In this document: positions 9,043 through 17,400 of the stretch, piece by piece
Position numbering within the stretch: position 1 is the stretch's first letter
Layout: each line of letters starts with the position of its first letter
Origin: Calothrix sp. MO_192.B10
GTDB taxonomy: Bacteria > Cyanobacteriota > Cyanobacteriia > Cyanobacteriales > Nostocaceae
Assembly: GCA_030065055.1 (NCBI GenBank)
Contig: JASJDS010000056.1
Span: 1 to 52,908, forward strand
Length of the DNA stretch: 52,908 bases
Direction: 5' to 3'
Program-made: the position numbers and the translations under genes
The notes under the pieces: model-generated
The model's input: only the letters and a program-made list of their open reading frames with translations
What the model was told of the DNA's origin: nothing
The model's database searches: none

Positions 9043-9249
9043 ATGAGCAACATAAAACTTGAAAATCTAGATAATAGTCCAATTGATTTCGATTTAAGTG
9101 AAGAAGACCTTACGAGTATTAAAGGTGGAATGAATTCCCCATTTCAATTAAAATATAAAGAATATTTTGATGATAAGATTATTATTATTAAAATCGAATG
9201 TTATTGCCCTGATGAAGATTGGTTAAAGCCACCATTACTAGAACCATAA
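9043..9249 (+). CDS. Putative double-glycine leader peptide (bacteriocin/RiPP precursor-like)
   Basis: The 68-residue product has LSEEDLTSIKGG at residues 18-29, an exact fit to the LSxxELxxIxGG consensus of leaders cut after Gly-Gly by C39 peptidase-containing ABC transporters (Leu at -12 and -7, Ile at -4, Gly at -2 and -1). The predicted core of 39 residues starts MNSPFQLK, is rich in Ile, Lys and aromatic residues, has a CYC pair at core positions 24-26, and ends LKPPLLEP. AGGGG lies about ten bases before the ATG. No C39 transporter or LanM-type enzyme is adjacent; the next gene, about 700 bp on, encodes a di-iron protein. The function of the core is unknown. Confidence 0.6.
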   Translation: MSNIKLENLDNSPIDFDLSEEDLTSIKGGMNSPFQLKYKEYFDDKIIIIKIECYCPDEDWLKPPLLEP

Positions 9250-9267
9250 GCTGAGTTTATTAAATGT

Positions 9268-9435
9268 AGAGACGTTAATATATAGGAATCCGGTTTGATT
9301 GTTGAATAAAATTAGGTACTTTTAGCCATATTACCAGATGGTGCGTTACGCTGCGCGATAACACACCCTACGTATTTTAAGCGCAAGCGCAGGCTACGCC
9401 AACAAAAATCAAATAGTAATCCTATACAACGTCTC
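9268..9435. repeat. MITE-like element with imperfect inverted ends
   Basis: The left end AGAGACGTT...TATAGGAATCC...TTTGATT (9268-9300) is mirrored at the right end (about 9404-9435) as AATCAAATAGTAATCCTATA then AACGTCTCT. The interior holds a palindrome around GGTGCGTTACGCTGCGCG and ACACACCCTACG. A related right end lies at about 9885-9908 just before the di-iron gene. No transposase is encoded, so it is a non-autonomous repeat. Confidence 0.6.
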
Positions 9436-9667
9436 TGTATAACGTCTCTGTATGATGAAAATATTATCTTCATACATATAGTGTTTTTCGGTTGAGTTAG
9501 ATACACAATCAAACCTCAACCGGGCTAAAGCCACCCCTCTCCTTAGTAAGAAGAGGGGAAGGGAGTGAGGTAAGAGTCTGTATTGCATCCAAGTGAAAAC
9601 CGCTATATATGCTTAACGCCAAACTGAACTAAGTGGCAAAGTCTTTTATTGGTGTTTAATAACTATC

Positions 9668-9931
9668 ATATTAAAACAATTTTTACAGCCAGTATCTGTA
9701 GGGTGTGTTATGACGCTAGTCTTTAGCGAAGCCATGCCCGTAGACGCGCAGCGGCTTGCCGCAGGCTAGGGCTATACGCACCGAAACCCTTATAGAATGG
9801 TGCGTTGCGCTTCGCGACAACACAACGCCAGTCGCCTTATGTCGGGAAACCCGCCAACAGCGCTGGCTCCCCTACGTATATTTCAAAAATCAATTAGGAT
9901 TCCTATATTAAAACAATTTTTACAGCCAGTA
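9668..9931 (+). repeat. 27-bp direct repeats around a 210-bp palindromic insertion
   Basis: An identical 27-bp sequence beginning ATATTAAAACAATTTTTAC and ending CAGCCAGTA occurs at 9668-9694 and 9905-9931. The 210 bp between them consist of GC-rich dispersed palindromes (GTAGGGTGTGTTAT..., GGTGCGTTGCGCTTCGCG...). The second copy ends 14 bp before the di-iron gene start, so the leader of that gene was duplicated or interrupted. The remainder of 9250-9945 holds the MITE-like element and no gene. Confidence 0.75.
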
Positions 9932-9945
9932 AGGAAGAAAAAATA

Positions 9946-10761
9946 ATGAATAATGTGAGTGAATTGGCAATTAGTTATCTTCAACGTTATGGCTGTCAAA
10001 TTGATGAAGACTATAAAACTTTTTTAAGAGAGGCTTGTAAGATTCATCCACCGCCACATGGCATGGCATGGTATGGTAATTTTTATCGTCAGCGTGCCCG
10101 TGAAGCTGAATGGTTTGCTAACTCCCTGATTGCGAATGCTGCTGAAGAAGGAAATGGTTCTAGGAAAGTTTGGCAATTCTCGCAGTGCATCTCGGAGCCG
10201 GAATATGCAGAGTTAGTTCGCAAACACTCCATTGATGAATCTCGCCACTCAAAAATGTTTGTTGCCTTAGTGAATATATTGTTTCCTACCCAATTAGAAG
10301 CAGATTTTCGGGTACAGTTGCAAGGCTTGTCACCAGAGTACTATCATCATAAACATCCTACAACAGAACCGCCACTGGTGAGCGATCGCTCCTTGGATAA
10401 CTCTTCTTCTGGGCATCTCATCCTAGACACAGAAAAGGTTATGGATGAGATTATCAAAATTAATTTACTAGAAATTCGGGCATTAATTCTGCAACTTTTA
10501 CTGCGTCCGGTATTACAAGCCTATGCCACACCTGAAAATTTGGCAAAGGTGACGACTATGTCTGATGTATTCATTTATGATGAAACCAAGCATATAGACT
10601 ATTCTGCTTATTGTATTGGCAAGTACATTCAGCAAGGTAATCAAGAATGGGTGCGGGGAATGATTATTTCCCGTCAACAAAGTATCAATGAAATGTTCCT
10701 CACAGATGTAGAGTTGGAAAATTCTGTTGGTACAACTGTTTTGAGTACGCCAAATACATAG
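9946..10761 (+). CDS. Ferritin-like di-iron carboxylate protein
   Basis: The 271-residue protein shows the four-helix di-iron ligand pattern: Glu in AREAEWF (53 or 55), ExxH in DESRH (Glu98, His101), Glu176 in NLLEIRAL, and ExxH in DETKH (Glu213, His216). This is the E, ExxH, E, ExxH arrangement of ferritin-like oxidases and oxygenases. A loop insertion of about 35 residues (134-168) separates the two halves. The substrate is unknown. The context, a Gly-Gly leader peptide upstream and a subtilisin downstream, would suit a tailoring oxidase for a peptide, but that is inference. GGAAGAAAAA lies just upstream of the ATG. Confidence 0.7.
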   Translation: MNNVSELAISYLQRYGCQIDEDYKTFLREACKIHPPPHGMAWYGNFYRQRAREAEWFANSLIANAAEEGNGSRKVWQFSQCISEPEYAELVRKHSIDESRHSKMFVALVNILFPTQLEADFRVQLQGLSPEYYHHKHPTTEPPLVSDRSLDNSSSGHLILDTEKVMDEIIKINLLEIRALILQLLLRPVLQAYATPENLAKVTTMSDVFIYDETKHIDYSAYCIGKYIQQGNQEWVRGMIISRQQSINEMFLTDVELENSVGTTVLSTPNT

Positions 10762-10801
10762 TAAATTTTTGGCATTAATTTTGACGAGTCGCAGGTGTTT
10801 A

Positions 10802-10832
10802 GATCCCCAACTTCTTAAAGAAGTCGGGGATC
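10802..10832 (+). terminator. Strong hairpin after the di-iron gene (dispersed repeat)
   Basis: GATCCCCAACTTCTT (10802-10816) and AAGAAGTCGGGGATC (10818-10832) form a near-perfect stem. It is a compact copy of the GATCCCC...GGGGATC palindrome also found at 8674, 34965 and 39285. It could separate the di-iron gene from the protease gene transcriptionally. Confidence 0.55.
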
Positions 10833-10937
10833 TGTCCGCCTAGGGGTAATGGTTGAATTTTTATCTGTAATTGCTACAATTGAGACTGTAATTATACTTA
10901 AGTACTCAAACTTAATGTTTTCAAATACAGGTATTAC

Positions 10938-12737
10938 ATGAAACTACAATTTGAATCAACAGATATATTTACTGATATTGATCCTGGACTGCAAAGAATA
11001 CTGGAACGGAAAAGTTTGGGAATAACTACTCCCGCAACCGCTTCAACTGAGGAGGGAGAGATTGCAGTTATTGCCAAAGTGAATAATATTGAGGAATGGT
11101 TGGCGATGAACGAAGTATACCCAGGTGCAGATATGGGTAGTACGCCCACTGGTGAGCGAATTGTCACAGCCAGAGTGCCAGTTGCCAGATTAGAGCAAAT
11201 AAAGCAGTCGCCATGGGTTGTCAGCTTAAAGTCAGCGCAACCACTCCAACCGACACTCAGCCATACCCTAGAAGAAATGAGTGTTAGTGAAAATCTTTTA
11301 CCTGAAAATATTCCTGGAAGTCAGGGAGATGGTGTGGTAATTGGTATTATTGATGGTGGTTGTGATTTTGCCCACAAAAATTTTCGTTATCCTGATGGTT
11401 CTACAAGGTTGCTGGCTTTCTGGAACCAGGATGGTAGCCCCAGTCATCACAGCCCCTATGATTATGGCAAAGAATACAAGCAGGATGAGATTAATCAAGC
11501 TCTCCAAGCCAGCGATCCCTATGCGGCTCTCGGATATAAACCAGTACACAAGGCTCACGGAACCCATGTGATGGATATTGCTGCTGGTAATGGACAAGGT
11601 AGCGGTATCCCTGGTGTAGCTCCCGCAGCAGATATTGTATTTGTCCACCTCTCTGAGACTGAAATAGTTTCATCTTTAGAGGACGGTGAAAGAGCTGTGC
11701 AGGAGTCCTTTGGTGATACAGTTGCACTGCTGGAAGCAATGGCGTATATCTTTGATATTGCTGGCGATCGCCCCTGTGTAGTTAATATTAGTTTGGGGCT
11801 ATATGGTGGTCCCCATGATGGTACAACTTTAATTGAACAAAGTATTGATGCTCTAGTAACCGCAAAGCCTAACCGAGCCATAGTCATCGCTGCTGGTAAC
11901 GAATATGATTCAGGGATTCATGCTTCTGGAACTGTGCCACAGGGTAGTTACTTTGACTTAAAGTGGAAAATCCCCCATAAACATCCGAAACAGACAGAAA
12001 TTGAGATATGGTACAGTAAAGATGACCAATTTCAGCTAGAAATCCTCTCTCCAGATGGGAGCAGTCTTGGTGTAATCAATCTGGGAAGTAATGGCAAAGT
12101 GGTAGACAGTGAGAATGAAAGTTTAATGTTCTTTGCCCACCGCCAAGGCGATCCTAACAATGGAGATAATGTAATTTGTATCTTCATGGAACCTGATTTA
12201 CCAGAGGGAGGGGGTGTCTGGAAACTGCGCCTCCACGGAGTGAAAGTAAATAATGGCAAGTTCCACGCTTGGATTGAGCGCGATACAATACAAACCACTT
12301 TCCTTCCTCCCCACCACAAGACTTACACCCTCAATACCATTGCTTGTGGGTATAAGAGCATTGTGGTTGGCTCCTATGATGCGAAAAAACGGAATAAGCC
12401 ATTATCTTATTTTACCAGTTCTGGCCCCACCAGAGATGGGCGGCAAAAACCAGATTTCATAGCTCCTGGCCATCACGTTCGAGCCGCAAACTCCCTTACG
12501 GGTACTGGAATCATCCGTAAGTCTGGTACAAGCATGGCTGCACCTGCGGTAACAGGAGTGATTGCATTAATGCTTGCCGAAGCCTGTGCCCGTAACTTGC
12601 AACTCACTATTGACCAAATTCATGATATCCTGGCAGCTAGTACCAAGGAGAATTTTCCCCAGCCTAGGGAGCAGGAACGCTATGGCTATGGGGCAATTGA
12701 TGCTTTTGCAGCTATCTCGCGAATTCGACAATCGTGA
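10938..12737 (+). CDS. Subtilisin-like serine protease (S8) with N-terminal prodomain
   Basis: The 599-residue protein carries an intact catalytic triad: Asp139 in IIDGGCDF, His207 in HGTHV and Ser532 in GTSMAAP. Residues 38-105 (VIAKV...TARVPVARLEQIKQ..VVSL) look like an inhibitor-I9-type prodomain ahead of the catalytic domain. An insertion of about 150 residues between the His and Ser parts (roughly 330-480) resembles a beta-rich accessory domain. There is no signal peptide, so the protein acts in the cytoplasm or leaves by another route. The next gene encodes a small protein similar to this prodomain. Such proteases mature peptides in some cyanobacterial clusters; its substrate here is unknown. 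Confidence 0.92.
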   Translation: MKLQFESTDIFTDIDPGLQRILERKSLGITTPATASTEEGEIAVIAKVNNIEEWLAMNEVYPGADMGSTPTGERIVTARVPVARLEQIKQSPWVVSLKSAQPLQPTLSHTLEEMSVSENLLPENIPGSQGDGVVIGIIDGGCDFAHKNFRYPDGSTRLLAFWNQDGSPSHHSPYDYGKEYKQDEINQALQASDPYAALGYKPVHKAHGTHVMDIAAGNGQGSGIPGVAPAADIVFVHLSETEIVSSLEDGERAVQESFGDTVALLEAMAYIFDIAGDRPCVVNISLGLYGGPHDGTTLIEQSIDALVTAKPNRAIVIAAGNEYDSGIHASGTVPQGSYFDLKWKIPHKHPKQTEIEIWYSKDDQFQLEILSPDGSSLGVINLGSNGKVVDSENESLMFFAHRQGDPNNGDNVICIFMEPDLPEGGGVWKLRLHGVKVNNGKFHAWIERDTIQTTFLPPHHKTYTLNTIACGYKSIVVGSYDAKKRNKPLSYFTSSGPTRDGRQKPDFIAPGHHVRAANSLTGTGIIRKSGTSMAAPAVTGVIALMLAEACARNLQLTIDQIHDILAASTKENFPQPREQERYGYGAIDAFAAISRIRQS

Positions 12738-12788
12738 TATGATGAATGTAGACTTAATTGTATTATTATAGCTCATGTAAGGAAAATA

Positions 12789-13109
12789 ATGCGATCGCAA
12801 AGCATTAGTCTGAAAAAAATTATGAAACACACAACCTTAACTCTAGTGGAAAATCGAGGTCGTGGATTCAATAAAATAGAATCAAACTCGATGGATTTGT
12901 CACAGTGTAGACAAGGTGGCGACAGTCCAATGGCAGTCACAATCAAAGTGTCTGAAGCTGGTTATGTACCCAGTTTTATTAATGTTCGCACCAAAATTTC
13001 ACCTAATCTTTTTACAGCAAAGGTTACAGCAAAAGATTTGTACTTACTGGAAAAGGATACAAAGGTTGTATCTTTCGGTACCCCCAAGCATTTGCATCAA
13101 GCAAGCTAA
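12789..13109 (+). CDS. Stand-alone protease prodomain-like small protein
   Basis: The 106-residue product starts at the ATG at 12789, with AAGGA five bases upstream and 51 bp after the S8 stop, so co-transcription is likely. Residues 47-104 (AVTIKV...FTAKVTAKDLYLLEKDTKVVSF) follow the same pattern as residues 41-105 of the neighbouring protease (VIAKV...VTARVPVARLEQIKQSPWVVS), which is its predicted prodomain. By analogy with I9-type inhibitors it may fold or inhibit the protease in trans. The N-terminal 45 residues have no recognisable motif and are enriched in polar residues. Confidence 0.6.
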   Translation: MRSQSISLKKIMKHTTLTLVENRGRGFNKIESNSMDLSQCRQGGDSPMAVTIKVSEAGYVPSFINVRTKISPNLFTAKVTAKDLYLLEKDTKVVSFGTPKHLHQAS

Positions 13110-13340
13110 TTTCTCATTGTTTAGACAATTGTGTCTAGCTGGGTTATTGAGTAGCCCAAAAAGCTATGTCAAATTTAAATATTTTACCGAACGGAAGAAA
13201 CACAAAGTTAATTTGGTGAGGATGGGTATATTACCTATCCTCATTTATTTTGATTGGTGATAAAATCTCACCCGCCTAGGTTACCCTCTCCTGATTAAGG
13301 CTACCGCGTACACACATTTCTCCAATTCATGAAATCATCA

Positions 13341-13420
13341 CCTCACCCTCGCTTTTTGCGATGCAAAAATCTTTCCCTCTCCTTGTTAAGGAGAGGGATG
13401 TCCGTTAGGACAGGGTGAGG
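13341..13420. repeat. 80-bp dispersed repeat with CCTCACCCT ends
   Basis: CCTCACCCT (13341-13349) and AGGGTGAGG (13412-13420) form the ends; CCCTCTCCTT/AAGGAGAGGG pair inside. A second copy lies at 34871-34951 with the same architecture. No coding capacity. It sits in the 13110-13805 gap, which has no gene. Confidence 0.75.
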
Positions 13421-13555
13421 TTTGCCTTCTTACTATTGGGAATTCCATAACTTGTGTATACACCGTAGCCTTATTAAGGAGAGGGTAAAAGTTAAGAAGA
13501 ATGGTAGGTTGGGTTGAGGTACGAAACCCAACAAACCTTTGATAACGTTGGGTTA

Positions 13556-13731
13556 CATTGCTGAATCAAGATATGAATTTGTCTCACGCAGAGAGTAAGA
13601 GTTTTAATTACTTCGTATTGGGCGTTGCTGATCGAAAGTATGAATTAGCCTCACGCAAAGGCGCAAAGACGCAAAGAATTGTTGTTTATTCATACCCAAA
13701 ATGTAAATTCATACTCCAATTCAGCAACGCC
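13556..13731. repeat. Inverted-repeat element GGCGTTGCTGA...AGTATGAATT
   Basis: GGCGTTGCTGA-N5-AGTATGAATT at 13621-13646 is repeated inverted at 13706-13731. A degenerate direct copy, TTGCTGAATCAAGATATGAATT, precedes it at about 13558. Each is followed by CTCACGCA(G/A)AG-like sequence. This is a non-autonomous element of a type widespread in Nostocales intergenic DNA. Confidence 0.65.
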
Positions 13732-13805
13732 TCATATTGTCCTTGGTTAGCACAGACGTATATATTTAAAGCACCAACCCCAAGGACACCTAGATATTCA
13801 TAGTT

Positions 13806-14918
13806 TTGAATAACCTCATTGACATAGCCAACCAATTTAAACCAAAGGATGCCACTCAAGGAGCAGTCGCTAACATCCAGGAGTTTGGACATGGTAATAT
13901 TAATCATACCTTCCTCGTGACTCTGGATAACTCCACTGTCAAGCACTTTATCCTCCAACGCATCAATACCCAGGTTTTCCGTCAACCGGAACTGGTGATG
14001 CAGAATATGAGTATCTTTACCAACCACGTTGCCCAGCGCTTACATCATTTTCCCCTACCTGAGGTCAGACGGTGGGAAGTACCGCGAGTACTCCTAACTC
14101 AAAATGATCAAAACCATTTTATCGACAGTGATGGCTCATTTTGGCGAGCGATCGCATTTATTGAAGGGGCACAAACCTTTGATACAATTCAAAATGATAA
14201 CCATGCCCGTGAAGTTGGTTATGCCTTGGGTATGTTCCATAACTTAATTAGTGATTTGCCCGTAGAGCAACTGGCTGATACCCTTCCTGGCTTCCACATT
14301 ACACCAACCTACCTCCAGCAGTATGCCGATATCAAAGCAAGATATACCATACCTACAAAGTCCCCAGAATTAGATTATTGCTTAAAATTTGTCCGCGATC
14401 GCACAACCTGGGCACATATCCTAGAAAATGCTGTCAAAAAGGGATATCTGCATTTGCGTCCCATCCACGGCGATCCGAAAATTAATAATGTGATGATAGA
14501 CACCGCTACAGGACAAGGTATCAGTATTATTGACTTAGACACTGTAAAACCAGGATTGATTCATTACGATATTGGTGACTGCTTGCGTTCTAGCTGCAAT
14601 CCCATGGGAGAAGAAACCCAAAGATGGGAACAAGTTAGTTTTAATACTAGTATTTGTCAATTAGTCTTAGGGGGATATCTCTCAGTAGCTAGAGATTTTC
14701 TCACAGAGAGGGACTATGAATATATATACGAAGCTATCCGCCTGATTGCCTTTGAATTAGGATTACGATTTTTTAGCGATTATTTAGCAGGTAACATCTA
14801 TTTTAAAGTTAAATATCCCGAACATAATCTAGCTAGGGCATTGGTGCAATTTAAACTGACTGAAAGTATTGAATCTCAGGAGGTGAGCATTCGTACCATG
14901 ATTGAGAAAATGCGATGA
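13806..14918 (+). CDS. APH-fold kinase, N-acetylhexosamine-kinase-like
   Basis: The 370-residue protein has the aminoglycoside-phosphotransferase fold signature: catalytic HGDPKINN at 221-228 with Asp223 as base, and the magnesium-binding IIDLDTV at 241-247. The N terminus (FGHGNINHTFLV) is the nucleotide loop typical of homoserine kinase II and N-acetylhexosamine 1-kinase relatives, and overall length matches the latter. It likely phosphorylates a sugar or small alcohol; the substrate is not determined. The start is TTG at 13806, the first codon that preserves the conserved N terminus. Its stop overlaps the next start as ATGA, so the two genes form an operon. Confidence 0.75.
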   Translation: MNNLIDIANQFKPKDATQGAVANIQEFGHGNINHTFLVTLDNSTVKHFILQRINTQVFRQPELVMQNMSIFTNHVAQRLHHFPLPEVRRWEVPRVLLTQNDQNHFIDSDGSFWRAIAFIEGAQTFDTIQNDNHAREVGYALGMFHNLISDLPVEQLADTLPGFHITPTYLQQYADIKARYTIPTKSPELDYCLKFVRDRTTWAHILENAVKKGYLHLRPIHGDPKINNVMIDTATGQGISIIDLDTVKPGLIHYDIGDCLRSSCNPMGEETQRWEQVSFNTSICQLVLGGYLSVARDFLTERDYEYIYEAIRLIAFELGLRFFSDYLAGNIYFKVKYPEHNLARALVQFKLTESIESQEVSIRTMIEKMR

Positions 14919-15463
14919 ATCAACAACAATTCAGTTTACAACCATTTACACCCATTCCCCACCTAGATTTACAGATTTATGGCAAAATTGCCCGCAACCA
15001 TAATACCCTAGGGATTAACTATATATTTCAAGGTGACTTAGAAAAAATAGATATTCCTACCCCAGCAGACATACCAACTCGCCAACATGAATTATGGCAA
15101 GCAACTTGTTTTGAGTTCTTCCTCGGAATTAAGCATAGTCCCCGTTATTGGGAATTTAACCTTTCCCCCACAGGAGATTGGAATATCTATCATTTTGATG
15201 ATTATCGCCAAGGAATGCAGGAGGAAACAGCTATTCCCTCACTTCCATTTACTCTTCACCGTCAACCCGAAACTTTGCAACTAACTTTACAACTAGATTT
15301 GCATAAATTCATCGCCCCAGAAATGAATTTAGATGTTGGTATTACTACCGTAGTTAAAGATGTAAATGGTGTTATTACTTATTGGGCATTAAAGCATAGT
15401 GGGGCAGAGGCTGATTTTCACCTGCGGGATAGTTTTACCATCGATTTGATGGGAATAAGTTAA
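14915..15463 (+). CDS. DOMON-like domain protein
   Basis: The 182-residue product matches the cyanobacterial DOMON-like family: a beta-sandwich pattern with ELWQATCFEFFLG (residues 58-70), YWEFNLSPTGDWNIYHFDDYR (split about residues 76-96) and the ending YWALKHSGAEADFHLRDSF (158-176). Such folds bind haem or sugars in other proteins, but no ligand has been assigned to this family as far as I know. The 4-bp ATGA overlap with the upstream sugar-kinase-like gene suggests translational coupling and a shared pathway. Confidence 0.75.
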   Translation: MNQQQFSLQPFTPIPHLDLQIYGKIARNHNTLGINYIFQGDLEKIDIPTPADIPTRQHELWQATCFEFFLGIKHSPRYWEFNLSPTGDWNIYHFDDYRQGMQEETAIPSLPFTLHRQPETLQLTLQLDLHKFIAPEMNLDVGITTVVKDVNGVITYWALKHSGAEADFHLRDSFTIDLMGIS

Positions 15464-15690
15464 TACGCAGCTAAATTGAAGTATGAAATTCAAAAATGGG
15501 ATACTTAAAACTCTTATTCTCTGCGCCTCTGCGCCTCTGCGTGAGATAAATACACTGCGCTACACGAACAGCAAGCCCTAAGTAAAAAGGTAAAAAGCAA
15601 AAGTAGCGGGAAGGGCTTTTAACTTTTACCTTTTACCTTATGTATTTTCCTTGCATTGGATATAGGTTATAAAGGCTACCACACATTCCC

Positions 15691-16713
15691 ATGAGTATCA
15701 AGCGCCGAGAATTGCTGAAAATATTGAGTATATCTGCCGTATCCACTCCCTTACTATCATTTTCTGCCCAAGGGCAGCATTCGCCAAATACCATCATCAA
15801 ACCACCACATTTACGCAGAGGCGATACAGTAGGATTAATTAGTCCTGCGGGTATGGTTGATACTGAGGATGTGGAACAAGCCAAGCAAGCACTAACTAAT
15901 TTAGGCTTAAAAGTTAAGCTAGGCAAACATATTTTAGACCGTTATGGCTATTTAGCGGGTAAAGATATTGACAGAGCAGCAGATGTGAACAATATGTTTG
16001 CTGATAAATCTGTCACAGCCATAATTACCATGCGCGGTGGTTGGGGTTGTAATCGGATTTTACCTTTACTGAAGTATCCTTTGATTCGTTCCCACCCCAA
16101 AATCATTATGGGGTATAGCGATATTACTTCCCTATTATTGGCAATTAATGCCCGTAGCCGCATTGTAACCTTTCATGGTCCTGTGGGGATTTCTAGTTGG
16201 AATCAATTTACTTTAGACTATCTCCAACCAATGCTTTTTCAAGGGAAAATGCTCACCATGAGAAATCCCCTGACAACAGAAGTTCGTCGGCGAATAATTC
16301 ACCCAGGAACAGCAACGGGTAAGTTAGTGGGTGGTAATTTATCCGTATTATGTGCCATGTTAGGTTCACCTTATCTACCATCTTGGAATCGCCGTATTTT
16401 GTTTGTGGAAGACATTGGCGAGGATATTTACCGTATAGATAGAATGCTTACCCAATTAAAAAATGCTGGTATTCTGACTCGATTGTCAGGCTTTATTTTT
16501 GGAAAATGTACTAGGTGCAGTACGGGAGATGATCCTTCCTTAACATTAATGGAAGTATTGAAAGACCATATTAAACCTTTAGGAATTCCCGCTTGGTATG
16601 CATCTATGATTGGTCATATTCGGGATAAATTTACCATGCCTATTGGTGTGGATGTTGAGATTGATGCAGAAAAAGGGACAATACGAATGTTAGAACCAGC
16701 AGTCAACCGCTGA
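15691..16713 (+). CDS. LD-carboxypeptidase, peptidase family S66
   Basis: The 340-residue protein begins with a twin-arginine-like signal (KRRELLKILSISAVSTPLLS, residues 4-23), which would place it in the periplasm, unusual for the mainly cytoplasmic LdcA. The catalytic core is clear: GDTVGLISPAG at 44-54, the nucleophile Ser143 in MGYSDITSL, the glutamate region FVEDIGEDIYRIDRML, and the His in MIGHIRDKF. The enzyme removes the terminal D-Ala from tetrapeptide muropeptides in wall recycling. It is followed immediately by an unrelated nuclease-like gene on the same strand. Confidence 0.93.
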   Translation: MSIKRRELLKILSISAVSTPLLSFSAQGQHSPNTIIKPPHLRRGDTVGLISPAGMVDTEDVEQAKQALTNLGLKVKLGKHILDRYGYLAGKDIDRAADVNNMFADKSVTAIITMRGGWGCNRILPLLKYPLIRSHPKIIMGYSDITSLLLAINARSRIVTFHGPVGISSWNQFTLDYLQPMLFQGKMLTMRNPLTTEVRRRIIHPGTATGKLVGGNLSVLCAMLGSPYLPSWNRRILFVEDIGEDIYRIDRMLTQLKNAGILTRLSGFIFGKCTRCSTGDDPSLTLMEVLKDHIKPLGIPAWYASMIGHIRDKFTMPIGVDVEIDAEKGTIRMLEPAVNR

Positions 16714-16752
16714 ATGTCAGTATTTTTATGGTTAAGAAAACAAGAAATAATT

Positions 16753-17400
16753 ATGACTATTCTTAATGCTCGCAACTTATCCTTAGCAGAAGTTCAGCGT
16801 TTATTTGGCTTACAAAAACAGTATGTTGATTCATTCTCTCCTCTATTATCCCTCGAACCACTCACAGAAACAGAACAACAGGAACTCATAGAAATACGGG
16901 ATGACTTTGATAGATATCTTACAGCAGGTAAAGTTTCCGAAGGCCAAGTTAAATTTCTGGTACTTGCTCCCTTAATGCGACTAGCTGGATTTTATCGCTA
17001 TCCTATTGAGATTATTTTAGAAGAAGATATTGCTGATATTGAAGTTGAAGATGAAGATTTAACAATTAAAGGTAGGTTTGATATTTTAGCTGTTACCAAG
17101 GCTAAACAGACAAAAGGGAATGCATTTTTCTGGGTATTATTAATTGAAGCGAAAAACAGTCAAATTGATGTCATAACAGGTTTACCACAACTTTTAACTT
17201 ACGCTTATCAAAGTCTGGAAAGACAAGCATCAGTTTGGGGGTTGGTAACTAATGGGAGGAGTTATCAGTTTGTGTATATTCAGCAGGGAAATCCTTCCAT
17301 TTATCAAATTATGCCAGAATTAAATTTGATGGAATCTCAGCGAATGATTGAATTACTACAAGTTTTAAAAGCTATTTGTCAGTTAAGTCGGTCAAATTAA
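16753..17400 (+). CDS. Solitary PD-(D/E)XK protein, type I restriction HsdR-N-like
   Basis: I place the start at the ATG at 16753 (215 residues); an ATG at 16714 that abuts the upstream stop would add 13 residues without similarity. The nuclease core is readable: Asp110 in GRFDILAV and Glu132/Lys134 in LLIEAKNS, then PQLLTYAYQSL and WGLVTNGRSYQFVYI. This is the HsdR N-terminal-like pattern found in many single-gene cyanobacterial proteins. No methylase, specificity subunit or helicase is nearby, so it is not part of a standard restriction system; whether it cuts DNA is unknown. Confidence 0.75.
   Translation: MTILNARNLSLAEVQRLFGLQKQYVDSFSPLLSLEPLTETEQQELIEIRDDFDRYLTAGKVSEGQVKFLVLAPLMRLAGFYRYPIEIILEEDIADIEVEDEDLTIKGRFDILAVTKAKQTKGNAFFWVLLIEAKNSQIDVITGLPQLLTYAYQSLERQASVWGLVTNGRSYQFVYIQQGNPSIYQIMPELNLMESQRMIELLQVLKAICQLSRSN

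Noticed and set aside
9700-9885. GC-rich folded region considered as a tRNA or other stable RNA
   Set aside because: No anticodon arm or T-loop sequence fits; it consists of dispersed palindromes found elsewhere in the window.
12916-13260. 114-codon frame overlapping the prodomain-like gene
   Set aside because: It is the shifted frame of the better supported gene at 12789-13109, which has a good ribosome-binding site and prodomain similarity.
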